Positions 37,611 through 46,084 of a stretch of DNA of 64,000 bases are shown in pieces. The stretch spans positions 1,798,001 through 1,862,000 of the forward strand of contig OZ244050.1 of the NCBI GenBank assembly GCA_965215115.1. Reading direction: 5' to 3'. Below the pieces are notes generated by a model that saw only the letters and a program-made list of their open reading frames with translations, did not search any database and had not been told where the DNA came from. Positions within the stretch are counted from its first letter, which is position 1. Every line of letters starts with the position of its first letter. Origin of the DNA: CALDTK01 sp965215115. GTDB lineage: Bacteria > Bacteroidota > Bacteroidia > Chitinophagales > Saprospiraceae. The translations under genes and the position numbers were made by a program.

Positions 37611-39275
37611 CTACTTTCCGCTGCCGCGGCCGCTGCCCGCGGCGGCTTCGCGGTTTAGTACTCCGGGGCGGTTGGCCAGGTTCCACGCAATCAGGAAGGC
37701 GTGCCGCCCCACCGTGGCCATCTTGTCGTAGTCCAGCTTGTCGGGGGTGTCCCCCGGGCGGTGGTAGTCCTCGTGGACGCCGGAGAAGAAGAACACGGAC
37801 GGGATCCCGTTCTTCGCGAAGTTGTAGTGGTCGCTGCGGAAGTAGAACCGGTTCGGGTCGTCCTCGGCGTCGAAGGTGTAGTCGAGCGCGTAGTCGTCCG
37901 TGAAGCGGTTCATGCCCCGGGTCACGGCGTCGAGGTCGGAGGAGATGCGGCCCGCGCCGATGACGTAGATGTAGGCGCTCGAGTCGGCGTGGGCCTCGTC
38001 GTAGCGGCCGATCATGTCGATGTTGATGTCGGCCACCGTGGTCTCGAGCGGGAACACCGGGTGCTCGGCGTAGTAGCGGCTCCCGAGCAGGCCCTTCTCC
38101 TCACCGCTCACGAACAGCATCAGCACGGAGCGCTTCGGCCCCTGCCCGGCCCCGGCGGCCTCCGCGAAGGCCTCCGCGATCTCGAGGACGGTACTCGACC
38201 CCGAGGCATTGTCGTCCGCCCCCGGGAACATCGTCCCGTTGCGCATCCCGAGGTGGTCGTAGTGCGCCGAGACCACCACGAGCTCGTCGGCCAGCGCCGG
38301 GTCGGAGCCCCGCACGTAGGCCAGCACGTTCGAGCCCTCGAGGCGGCGGTGGTCGATGTCGAGGGTGAGGTTGAGGCGACCGGGCAGGTCGACCGCCTGC
38401 GTCGAGCGCCCCCCGGCGATACGCTTGCGGGCCTTGATCACCTTACGGCGCTTGCGGCCGATCAGCGCCTCGAAGATCTTGGGGGAGACGTGGACGATGT
38501 CGACCGTCTGCGCGCCCGGCTCGGCAGTGCCCACCATCGCCGGATCCACGGTGCGCAACCCCCGCTCGATCACGCGTGAGGTATTCGCCATCAGCGCCTT
38601 CTGGATGGCCGGCTCCACGATGAGCAAGGCCGCCAACCCGGCCTTTTCCGCGGCGGCACGCTTGCGGCTATCGTCCGCCGACCAGGCCGAAGTGTCACGC
38701 GTCTCGGTGATCAGCGAGGTCCCGTCTTCCCGGAAGGGCTCTCCCCCCAACACCACGGCTACCCTGCCGCGCAAGTCACCGGCGGCGGCGTAGTCGTTGT
38801 GGGCCGGGTCGTCGATGCCGTACCCCAAGAACACCACCTCGTCCGTCGCCAGACTGATGTCACGACTCTCGGCCGGGAAGGCGTAGAAGTCCTTCATGAG
38901 CTTGAACTCCTTGCCGTCGACGGTCAGGCCGGTGGTGTCCCAAACCGCGGAGGCGAGCGCGATCGGTTGTTCGTAAGTCCCGGTGCTCCCGAGGGTCGGC
39001 AGGCCTAGCGCCGCCACTTGTTTCGACAAGAACCGAGCCGCGCGCCGCTGTCCGTCCGTGCCGGTTTCGCGCCCCTGCAGACTGTCGCTCGCGAGGATGT
39101 AGGCCGTCGTCCGCAACTCGGCCGCGGTGATGGTCTTCGCGAAGGGCATCGCCGCGGCCAGCCCGAGGGTATCGATGCTCCGGACGGGTGCGGTGGCGGC
39201 CGTCTGTGCGTCGAGGGCGGCGGCTTTCGCCAAAACCAGGCCTGCCGTAAGTAAGAGGATTAGGTTTAGTCGCAA
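37611..39275 (-). CDS. Secreted M28 peptidase with PA domain
   Basis: About 554 residues. A TTG start at 39275 is inferred because MRLNLILLLTAGLVLAKA is a good signal peptide and the codon overlaps the rpiB stop by 10 bases; longer starts give low-complexity sequence. A PA-like domain (DDPAHNDYAAAGDLRGRVAV) precedes the M28 core: SAHYDHLG, GADDNASGSS, FVSGEEKGLLGS, IDMIGRYD and DYHRPGDTPDKL carry the zinc and catalytic residues. It is an extracellular or periplasmic aminopeptidase. Confidence 0.88.
   Translation of the reverse strand: MRLNLILLLTAGLVLAKAAALDAQTAATAPVRSIDTLGLAAAMPFAKTITAAELRTTAYILASDSLQGRETGTDGQRRAARFLSKQVAALGLPTLGSTGTYEQPIALASAVWDTTGLTVDGKEFKLMKDFYAFPAESRDISLATDEVVFLGYGIDDPAHNDYAAAGDLRGRVAVVLGGEPFREDGTSLITETRDTSAWSADDSRKRAAAEKAGLAALLIVEPAIQKALMANTSRVIERGLRTVDPAMVGTAEPGAQTVDIVHVSPKIFEALIGRKRRKVIKARKRIAGGRSTQAVDLPGRLNLTLDIDHRRLEGSNVLAYVRGSDPALADELVVVSAHYDHLGMRNGTMFPGADDNASGSSTVLEIAEAFAEAAGAGQGPKRSVLMLFVSGEEKGLLGSRYYAEHPVFPLETTVADINIDMIGRYDEAHADSSAYIYVIGAGRISSDLDAVTRGMNRFTDDYALDYTFDAEDDPNRFYFRSDHYNFAKNGIPSVFFFSGVHEDYHRPGDTPDKLDYDKMATVGRHAFLIAWNLANRPGVLNREAAAGSGRGSGK
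39222..39236 (-). repeat. Mini-hairpin word GGC-GAAA-GCC
   Basis: In the M28 signal peptide, read VLAKA. Confidence 0.9.
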
Positions 39276-39709
39276 GACATTTTGGCGATGCGTCGAGCGT
39301 GGCGCCCGCCCTCGAACTCGGCCGCGAGGAAGGCGTCGAGGATGGCGATGCCCTCGGCCTCCGTGGAGGTACGCTCGGCAAGTGATAAGATATTGGCGTC
39401 GTTGTGCTGGCGCGCGAGCGCGGCGCCCTCCGGGGTCCAACACAGCGCGCAGCGGATGCCCTGGTGTTTATTGGCCGTCATACTCGCGCCCTGCCCACTG
39501 CCGCAACACACGACCCCGAGCGGGTACTCTCCCTTCTCCACGGCCGAGGCCACGGGATGGACGAAGTCCGGGTAGTCCACGGATTCCTCGCTGTGGGTCC
39601 CGACGTCCTTGACCTCGACCCCGAGCTCGGTGAGGTGTCGCTTGCAGGCCTCCTTGAGGAGGTACCCGGCGTGATCGGAGCCGATGATGATGGCGGAGGG
39701 GAGGGGCAT
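39266..39709 (-). CDS. rpiB: Ribose-5-phosphate isomerase B
   Basis: 147 residues, RpiB/LacA family, interconverting ribose-5-phosphate and ribulose-5-phosphate. Typical blocks are IIIGSDHAGYLLKE at the start, the catalytic cysteine in VVCCGSGQGASMTANKHQGIR (shown whole it is 21 long in the protein, here recognised from CCGSGQG), and HNDANILSLAERT near residue 105. It is the first gene of a likely pair with the M28 peptidase, which starts inside its last codons. Confidence 0.93.
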   Translation of the reverse strand: MPLPSAIIIGSDHAGYLLKEACKRHLTELGVEVKDVGTHSEESVDYPDFVHPVASAVEKGEYPLGVVCCGSGQGASMTANKHQGIRCALCWTPEGAALARQHNDANILSLAERTSTEAEGIAILDAFLAAEFEGGRHARRIAKMSCD

Positions 39710-39865
39710 GGGGCGGGATTAGAAGGCCGGACGATCGGAGGGCATTACAAATTAAAGCACCCGACCTGGAACGGGCCGTATGGAACACCAATGATACGGC
39801 ACCGGATGTCGTGGGTCGGGACGGCCGCCGCGTGGCGTTGGGCGCGCCCCCTTTCTTTGCCGCCC

Positions 39866-40933
39866 GTGCGCCAACACCTCCTCCGCTTCCTGGCCGCGCC
39901 CCTGGCGGCGCTCTTCGGCATCGGCGTGGAGGTGCGGCTGATGCTCTACCGCTCGCGCATCCTGAAGCGCACCGAGTTCAGCATCCCGACGATCGGCGTC
40001 GGCAACCTGAGCGTCGGGGGGGCGGGCAAGACGCCGCACACCGAGTACCTCATCCGCCTCCTGGGCGAGTACTTCCCCGTCGGGACCCTCTCCCGGGGGT
40101 ACGGGCGCAAGACCACGGGCTTTCGGTACGTCAACGCCGACGATACCGCGGAGCAAGTCGGGGACGAACCCCTGCAGCTCAAGCGGAAGTTTCCGGAGGT
40201 GACGGTGTGCGTCGGGGAGGATCGCGTGTTCGGCGTCTCGACGCTGTTGCAGTACGCCCCCGAGACCCGGACCGTCATCCTCGACGACGTGTTTCAGCAC
40301 CTTGCGGTAAAACCGTCGCTCTCCCTGCTGCTCACCGAGTACGACCGACCGTTTTGGCGCGACAGCCTCATGCCCGTCGGCAGACTGCGCGAGTGGGCCA
40401 CCGGGGCCGAGCGCGCCGACGCGATCATCGTGACGAAGTGCCCGGGCGTTTTGGCGCAAGCCGACAGAAGCCGCATCCTGCAGGAGCTCGACCCCCTGCC
40501 GCGGCAGCGGGTCTTCTTCTCGACCTACGCCTACGCGGACCCGTGGCTGGTGCTCGACCCGCGCTACACCACGCAGCTATCGCGCGAGTACGACGTGCTG
40601 CTCATCACGGCCATCGCGCGGGTGGACTACTTGCTGGCGTACCTGCGCGGACGAGTCGCCGAGGTGCACGAGGTCAGCTTCGCCGACCACCACGACTTCA
40701 CGAAGCGCGACCTCGGGCGCATGACGCGGCTCTTCGGGGAGATCGAGAACCCGCGCAAGATCATCCTCACCACCGAGAAGGACGCGATGCGGCTCTACGG
40801 CCACGAGGCCTACCTGCGGCAGCAGAACCTACCGCTGTTTGCGTTGCCGGCCGCGGTGCAGTTCGTCCCGGAGGCCCCGGGGCGCGGCTTCGACGAGTAC
40901 ATCCGCCACGCGCTGCTGGAGTTCCGGTCATAA
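39866..40933 (+). CDS. lpxK: Tetraacyldisaccharide 4'-kinase
   Basis: About 355 residues, phosphorylating the lipid A precursor at the 4' position at the inner membrane. The N-terminal membrane-associated helix (LLRFLAAPLAALFGIGVEV) is followed by IPTIGVGNLSVGGAGKTP, a Walker A-like loop typical of LpxK, then LSRGYGRKT, VGDEPLQL and ILDDVFQH. TTEKDAMRL is at the end. GTG 39866 gives the family N-terminus; ATG 39794 is an alternative. Confidence 0.92.
   Translation: MRQHLLRFLAAPLAALFGIGVEVRLMLYRSRILKRTEFSIPTIGVGNLSVGGAGKTPHTEYLIRLLGEYFPVGTLSRGYGRKTTGFRYVNADDTAEQVGDEPLQLKRKFPEVTVCVGEDRVFGVSTLLQYAPETRTVILDDVFQHLAVKPSLSLLLTEYDRPFWRDSLMPVGRLREWATGAERADAIIVTKCPGVLAQADRSRILQELDPLPRQRVFFSTYAYADPWLVLDPRYTTQLSREYDVLLITAIARVDYLLAYLRGRVAEVHEVSFADHHDFTKRDLGRMTRLFGEIENPRKIILTTEKDAMRLYGHEAYLRQQNLPLFALPAAVQFVPEAPGRGFDEYIRHALLEFRS
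40448..40462 (+). repeat. Mini-hairpin word GGC-GCAA-GCC
   Basis: In lpxK, read VLAQA. Confidence 0.9.
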
Positions 40934-40970
40934 AAAAACCGGCACCCGCCCCGAGGGACGAGTAGCCGGC
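40932..40970 (-). terminator. Intrinsic terminator, minus strand
   Basis: Read leftwards, GCCGGC (40965-40970) and its partner GCCGG near 40939-40943 form a stem, followed by seven T at 40932-40938. It would end transcription from the phosphatase gene at 41198-42304 and abuts the lpxK stop. Confidence 0.55.
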
Positions 40971-41197
40971 AGCACTATGAAACACTATCGATTTGGGCCG
41001 GGGCTATGGGTAGACGGCTAGGCGAATACCCAGATACCGGGATGTTTTGCAAACCAAAGATCGGACGAATCTTTGATATATACCAGATAACGTAGAGCGA
41101 ACGGCGAAGGTTGCCCGGGCAACTATCCACATTTGTCGGGCGAGAGGTAGTATCTACGCCGCTAGCGGTGGGGCGGGCCTGTTGAAAACGGCCGCCG

Positions 41198-42304
41198 CTA
41201 GTCGACCAGCAAGCCGTCCACCTCGCCGGCCTTGGCCGTTTGGATCGTCTCGTCGGCCTCGTCGCGGTCGCCCTCGTCCTCCTCGGGGGTGTCCTGGAGG
41301 TGCTCCTCGTGGGGCACGTAGCGCAGCTTGATCGACATCGGGAAGTGGTCGGAGCCGATGTGCTCGAGGCGCTGCAGCTGCGCCACCTGGAACTCGTCCG
41401 AGTGGAACACGTGGTCGAGGGGCCAGCGCGCGAACCAGTGGTCGGCGTGGAAGCTCGCGAACAGCCCGCGGCCGACGCGCGGGTCGAGCAGTCCGCTCAG
41501 GCGCTGGAACAGGCGCGTCGAGTGCGACCAGGCCACGTCGTTGAGGTCGCCCGCGACGATGGTGTTGCTGTTGCCGGCGTCCTTGATCCGCATCCCGGTG
41601 AGCCCGAGCTCGGCGTCGCGGGCCGTCGACGCGCTCTCCTCGGTGGGCGAGGGCGGGGTCGGGTGGAGGCAGTGGAGCTTGATCCACGTCCCGCTCTCGA
41701 GTTGGACCTCGGTGTAGATGCTCGGGATCGTGTCGGAGATCAGGTGCTGGACCCGCGTAGCGCGCAGCGGGAACTTGCTGAACAGGTGCATCCCGTAGCG
41801 ATTCTCGAGCGGGACCTTGACGGTGTTGGGGTAGTCCTCCCCGATGGCGGCGAGGAGGTCGCGCTCCCAGGCGGCGTTGGTCTCGAGGGTGAGCAGCAGG
41901 TCGGGCGTCTCCCGCGCGACGAGGTCGATGAGGCGCCCGTGCTCGTCGTTGCTCTGCAGCACATTGCTGATCAGCAGGTGGATCGTATCGGCGTGCTCCT
42001 CGCTGTCGACCGGGGCGGAGACGACCTGCGTGGACCAGATCCGCGTGTAGGGGAGGATGCGGTAGAGTTGGAACAGGAAGCACAGCGCGGCCACCGCCAG
42101 GAAGGCGAGCACCACGACGGGGTAAGGCTCGGGGCGGTGCGCAAACAGCAGCACCGCCCCCCCGACCGCGAGGATGATCGCGAACTGCACCCGGGGGTAG
42201 TCGCCCCCGCGGATCCACCAGTCGTCGTACGGGATGAGCGGCAACAGCGTCCCGACTGTCCCGAGGCCGATCAGCCCGTAGCCCATTATTCTAAGGAACA
42301 GCAT
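41198..42304 (-). CDS. Endonuclease/exonuclease/phosphatase family membrane protein
   Basis: 368 residues. Three N-terminal membrane helices to about residue 85 are followed by an EEP domain. LLISNVLQSNDEHGRLIDLVARETPDLL holds the first catalytic region, LTLETN the metal-binding Glu, VAGDLNDVAWS the DxN motif, and HIGSDHFPMSI the terminal SDH. The acidic C-terminal tail is unusual (EEDEGDRDEADE). Close homologues in Bacteroidota are of unknown substrate. Confidence 0.88.
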   Translation of the reverse strand: MLFLRIMGYGLIGLGTVGTLLPLIPYDDWWIRGGDYPRVQFAIILAVGGAVLLFAHRPEPYPVVVLAFLAVAALCFLFQLYRILPYTRIWSTQVVSAPVDSEEHADTIHLLISNVLQSNDEHGRLIDLVARETPDLLLTLETNAAWERDLLAAIGEDYPNTVKVPLENRYGMHLFSKFPLRATRVQHLISDTIPSIYTEVQLESGTWIKLHCLHPTPPSPTEESASTARDAELGLTGMRIKDAGNSNTIVAGDLNDVAWSHSTRLFQRLSGLLDPRVGRGLFASFHADHWFARWPLDHVFHSDEFQVAQLQRLEHIGSDHFPMSIKLRYVPHEEHLQDTPEEDEGDRDEADETIQTAKAGEVDGLLVD

Positions 42305-42457
42305 CGAAGCGCGAAGCTAGTCCGCGGGGCTACAGCGCGAGCGGGGAGAATGTGGATAGCGTATGGAGAACCGACGGCCCCGGGCGACGAACCGAAGGAG
42401 GGGTGTTAGGCTTACGGGTGGGAGAGACCCACGCGCGGGACTCCCGAAAACAGATTC

Positions 42458-43591
42458 ATGAAAATCGCCCTCATCGCACACCTCCACTTCCCGATCCGCG
42501 AGCCTTTCGCGGGGGGGTTGGAGCGCCACACGCACATGCTCGCCGCGGGGCTCGAGGCGCGCGGACACGAGGTCACGCTGTTCGCGGCGCCGGGCTCTAC
42601 GGCCGCCGGACGCCTGCACCCCGTGGACCAGGACGGCTTCGACACGGAGGCCACCGCCGAGCGCGCCGCGCGGCAGGTCCAGGACGGGGAGGCGGCCTAC
42701 CACCACATCTGCGACGCGATCCGCGGCGGGGGATTCGACCTGGTCCACAACAACTCGCTGCACTACGTCCCGATGCTGCGCGCGCACGAACTCGGGGCAC
42801 CGATGGTGCAAGTCATGCACACGCCCTTCTTCTGGGAGCTGGAGGCCGGCGCCGAGGCGGCGCGGCGGCGTGGGTCCATCCGCTACGTGGCCGTGTCGGA
42901 GGCGACGGCTCGCGACTGGGCGCCCTACATCGGTGAGGCGACGGTGGTCCCCAACGGGATCGACCTGGCGAAGTGGACCTACGTCGACGCGCCCGCCCCG
43001 GGGCTTACCGTGTTCTGCGGGCGGATCGTCCCGGAGAAGGGCGTCCACCTCGCGATCGACGCGGCGCGCCTGGCCGGCAAACGCATCGCCATCGCCGGCC
43101 CGCGGTCCGACAGACGCTACTTCGCCGACGACATCGCGCCGCGCCTGGGTCCCGGCGTGGAGTACGTCGGTCACCTGAGTGAGTCCGAGCTGGTCACCCT
43201 CCTCGGGCAGGCCGCCTGTATGCTGTTCCCGAGCGTCTGGCCGGAGCCCTTCGGCTACGTTTTGGCGGAAGCCCTCAGCTGCGGCACGCCCATCGCGGGC
43301 TTCGCCGTCGGCGCCACCCGGGAGGTGCTCTCGGACCAGACCGCGGCGCTCGTCGAGTCCGGCAACGTCCGGGCCCTCGCCCGGGCCATCGAAGACGCCA
43401 GTAGACTCGACCGCGGCCTGTGCCACGACTACGCCGTCAATCGCTTCGGCATCGGGGCGATGATCGCGGCGTACGAACGGATTTACGAGGAGGAGTTGGC
43501 GCGTTTCCGCAAAACCCTCTACCACCGCCGCGCCGACCGCCGCGCGCGCCGCCCGAGACTGATGATTCGCCGCGAAAGGATTGCCGCATGA
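42458..43591 (+). CDS. Glycosyltransferase family 4
   Basis: 377 residues, GT-B fold. The N-terminal domain MKIALIAHLHFPIREPFAGG with GGLERHTHMLA is the donor-type glycine loop. FCGRIVPEKGVHLAIDAARL begins the C-terminal Rossmann domain. WPEPFGYVLAEALSCGTPIA is the E-x7-E nucleotide-sugar motif near residue 265. It builds a surface glycan, probably polysaccharide or lipid-linked. Its stop overlaps an ATG (43588) that would start the next transferase. The basic tail (HRRADRRARRPR) is unusual. Confidence 0.9.
   Translation: MKIALIAHLHFPIREPFAGGLERHTHMLAAGLEARGHEVTLFAAPGSTAAGRLHPVDQDGFDTEATAERAARQVQDGEAAYHHICDAIRGGGFDLVHNNSLHYVPMLRAHELGAPMVQVMHTPFFWELEAGAEAARRRGSIRYVAVSEATARDWAPYIGEATVVPNGIDLAKWTYVDAPAPGLTVFCGRIVPEKGVHLAIDAARLAGKRIAIAGPRSDRRYFADDIAPRLGPGVEYVGHLSESELVTLLGQAACMLFPSVWPEPFGYVLAEALSCGTPIAGFAVGATREVLSDQTAALVESGNVRALARAIEDASRLDRGLCHDYAVNRFGIGAMIAAYERIYEEELARFRKTLYHRRADRRARRPRLMIRRERIAA
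43259..43273 (+). repeat. Mini-hairpin word GGC-GGAA-GCC
   Basis: In the GT4 donor motif, read VLAEA. Confidence 0.9.
43501..43515 (-). repeat. Mini-hairpin word GCG-GAAA-CGC
   Basis: Near the GT4 C-terminus, read RFRKT. Confidence 0.8.
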
Positions 43592-44857
43592 ACCTACACG
43601 ACTACTCCCCCACCGAAACTACCCGCTGCCGCCGCGGCGCCTGGATCCGCTGCCGCCGCCCGGCGGCCGATCGGCTTCTACGTGCACCACCAGGGCCGCG
43701 GCCACGCGACGCACGTCAAGTTGCTCACCGAGCGGCTCACGCGTCCGAGTTGGGTCTTCACGAGCCGCCCCGACTACTTCGACGACGACTGCGCGGCCAC
43801 CGTCGTGCAGCTCCCGATGGACCTCCCCACCGCGGACGAGTGCTACCCGCAGCACCTGAGTCCCGTGGGTGAGAGCCTACACTACGCCCCCCTACAGGTG
43901 AAGGGCGTCCAGGACCGCATGGCGATCCTCGCGCAGTGGATCCAGCGACACCGACCCGCGCTGATGTTCGTGGACCTGAGCGCCGAGGTGGCCGCGCTGT
44001 GCCGACTGATGAGCGTCCCGACGGTCGTCGTGCGGCTCCAGGGTTGGCGGGACGACCCCGCGCACCTGGCCACCTTCGAGAATGCCCGCGCGATCTTCTG
44101 CCCCTACCCGCAGGCGTTCGAGTGGTCGAGGCTCTCGGGCGACCTCGAGCAGAAGTGCTACTACGAAGGCTGCTACGATCGCCTCGGCGCCCGCGAGCAC
44201 AAAGCCGCAGAGCCCCCGGGCGACGCTGGCGAACCGGCACCCCCTCCGACGGACGCCGACCTTACGTCCACGAGTCCCGAGGCCAATCACGCGGAGGCGG
44301 ATCTCCCGCCCGCGAGGGCCGACTTCGAGCGTATCGTCGTCCTCGTCGGCAGCGGCGGGACGCAGTTCACCGCGGAGCGCCTGCACGTTTTGGCGGAAGC
44401 CGTACCTCAGGCCCGCGTGGAGGTACTGGGGCCGATCAAGGAGCAGGGCTCGCGGACGGGCAACCTGTTTTTCCTCGGCGAGCGCGACTACGTACTGCCT
44501 TACCTCCAGCGCGCCGACCTCATCGTCGGGGGCGCCGGCACCAACGTCGTGACCGAGGTCGGGGCCTGCAACAAACGTTTCGTCTGCCTCCCGGAAGACC
44601 GGGCCTTCGGGGAGCAGCACGCCAAGGCGAAGGGCCTCGAGCGCCTCGGGCTCGCGGTGCGCCTCAAGCAGTGGCCCAGCGCGGAGGAGTGGGTGGGGGT
44701 TTTGGCGAAAGCCGCCGAGCTCGACCCCCGTGCCTGGGACCAGTACTTTTACGACCCCACCCTCGCCGATGCCGCCGCCTGCCTGGAGCGCCTCGCCGCC
44801 GAGAGCGAGGAGACCTGCAAACCCGCCGATCAGAAGCCGGTGCCGTCGTTCTTGTAA
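43588..44857 (+). CDS. MurG-like glycosyltransferase, possible frameshift at its start
   Basis: A GT-B protein with the UDP-sugar-binding half (IVVLVGSGGTQFTAERL, then YVLPYLQRADLIVGGAGTNV, and EDRAFGEQHAKAKGLERLG). The reading frame only has GTG 43682 as start, which cuts the first strand IGFYVHHQGRGH. ATG 43588 overlaps the previous stop as a coupled start would, but is one base out of frame; a CCCCC run at about 43607-43611 is a likely indel site. A low-complexity linker near residues 195-215 separates the two domains. It is the second gene of a glycosyltransferase pair. Confidence 0.7.
44387..44401 (+). repeat. Mini-hairpin word GGC-GGAA-GCC
   Basis: In the MurG-like gene, read VLAEA. 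Confidence 0.9.
44699..44713 (+). repeat. Mini-hairpin word GGC-GAAA-GCC
   Basis: In the MurG-like gene, read VLAKA. Confidence 0.9.
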
Positions 44858-45705
44858 GCTGCCGAAATCTCGGCGTCGGTAGGTTCGCGGAGGAAGGTGA
44901 GGCGCCTGCCCCCGGGCCGCCAATCGATCAGACCGAGTTCGTGCAGTTCGGCGAGCCAGCCGTCCATCGGCCACACGCCCCACTTGTCGAAGAAGCGCTG
45001 GCTGTTGCGGGCGATGTCGCGGGCGAGCGTGACGGGCGGCCGGTAGACGGCGTGGTACTGGTGGAAGGCCGTCGCGCCGACGAGGTGAAAGGGGATGCCG
45101 CGGCGCTGGAGTTCGAAGGCGAAATCCGTGTCCTCCCCGCCGTAGCCGGTGTAGCCCTCGTCGAGGCCGCCGGCTTTCGCGAAAACCGAAGCCCGCATCG
45201 CGATGCAGAGGGTCCAGAGGAGATGGTAGGCGGGGCTCTCGATGATTTGGCCGGGCGCGACGCGGGGTCGGTCGGGGTGCGTGACGCCCACGGCCCGTAG
45301 TGCGTCCACCGTGAATCCGTCCCGTGGCTCCCCCTCCGGCAGGTAGCGGACCTCCCCCATGACGACGCCCTGCGTGGCGTGGGCGGCTTTCGCCAAAACC
45401 GGCACCAGGTCTGCCGCCGGGATGCAGTCGACGTCGAGGAAGAGGAGGGTGTCGGACGTGGCCGCGGCCGCGGCCGTATTGCGCGCGCGGGCCAGCGGGA
45501 GTGCGTCGGGTGGGTCGCCTCCGGTGGCGACCGCAACGATCTTCACGGGGAAGGGGACTTCGGGGAGCTGCTCCGGCGAGAGTGCGTCCATGGCGGCGAC
45601 GATGAACTCGTCCGGGAGCGCGTCGGACTGCGCGAGGCCGAGCATGAGGTTGCGGAGTTGGCGTCGGCGACCCTTGACGATGGTGAGGACGGCGGTGGAG
45701 GGCAT
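44830..45705 (-). CDS. Glycosyltransferase family 2
   Basis: 291 residues, GT-A fold. AVLTIVKGRRRQLRNLMLGL begins the domain, LFLDVDC is the DxD-type metal motif near residue 90, and GLDEGYTGYGGEDTDFAFEL is the ED acceptor-binding motif typical of galactosyltransferase-like GT2 proteins. ATG 45705 is chosen. Its 3' end overlaps the convergent MurG-like gene by 28 bases. It probably belongs to the same glycan locus. Confidence 0.88.
   Translation of the reverse strand: MPSTAVLTIVKGRRRQLRNLMLGLAQSDALPDEFIVAAMDALSPEQLPEVPFPVKIVAVATGGDPPDALPLARARNTAAAAATSDTLLFLDVDCIPAADLVPVLAKAAHATQGVVMGEVRYLPEGEPRDGFTVDALRAVGVTHPDRPRVAPGQIIESPAYHLLWTLCIAMRASVFAKAGGLDEGYTGYGGEDTDFAFELQRRGIPFHLVGATAFHQYHAVYRPPVTLARDIARNSQRFFDKWGVWPMDGWLAELHELGLIDWRPGGRRLTFLREPTDAEISAAYKNDGTGF
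45385..45399 (-). repeat. Mini-hairpin word GGC-GAAA-GCC
   Basis: In the GT2 gene, read VLAKA. Confidence 0.9.
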
Positions 45706-46084
45706 GGGGAGGGCGATTGCTTCGCAATCTAGATGGGCGGCCTGCGGCCTAGATGGGCTTTGATTTCGTACTGTACTTACTTGATTAGGACGCAAGGGGC
45801 GCGAAGGACCGCAAGGATCGCAAAGGGCTCGGTGTCCCGGGGGGGAGCCTCTAGCGCAGCGCCCAATTAGTGCAGCGCCCATCTAACCTCGCGCCTACCC
45901 AGAGATTGCCACGCCAGCTCGCAAGCTCGCGGCTCGCAATGACTTCGCGGCTCGCAATGACTTCGCGGCTCGCAATGACTTCGCGGCTCGCAATGACTGC
46001 CCAATTAGCGCAAGCGCCCATCTAGGCCACAGGCCGCCCATTTAGCGCAGCGCCCACATAGGTTGCGAAGCAACCGCCCTTCAC
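45706..46084. repeat. Repeat field: short hairpin array plus REP tandem
   Basis: 379 bases with no gene. On the minus strand the word TAGATGGGC (variants TAATTGGGC, TAAATGGGC, TATGTGGGC) recurs about nine times. Each copy is followed by a different mini-palindrome such as GGCCTGCGGCC, GATTGCTTCGCAATC, GCTTGCGC or GTTGCTTCGCAAC. Between them lie a CGCAAGG-rich stretch near 45789-45828 and the REP tandem at 45902-45997. Confidence 0.75.
45902..45997. repeat. REP arm with 18-base tandem amplification
   Basis: Starts as the right arm of the palindrome seen in acs (GAGATTGCCACGCCAGCTC). It then repeats TTCGCGGCTCGCAATGAC, with copies ending at 45943 (first base differs), 45961, 45979 and 45997. 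Confidence 0.9.

Noticed and set aside
40352..40368. GTTTTGGCGCGACAGCC in lpxK
   Set aside because: It begins like the word but the loop and spacing are wrong; the conserved LpxK peptide PFWRDSL explains it.
41163..42345. Long open frames on both strands across the phosphatase gene
   Set aside because: Arg/Gly/Ala-rich shadow frames typical of GC-rich DNA; only the EEP frame has family motifs.
45902..45997. Possible CRISPR array
   Set aside because: The 18-base units are contiguous with no unique spacers and derive from a REP arm; no cas genes are nearby.
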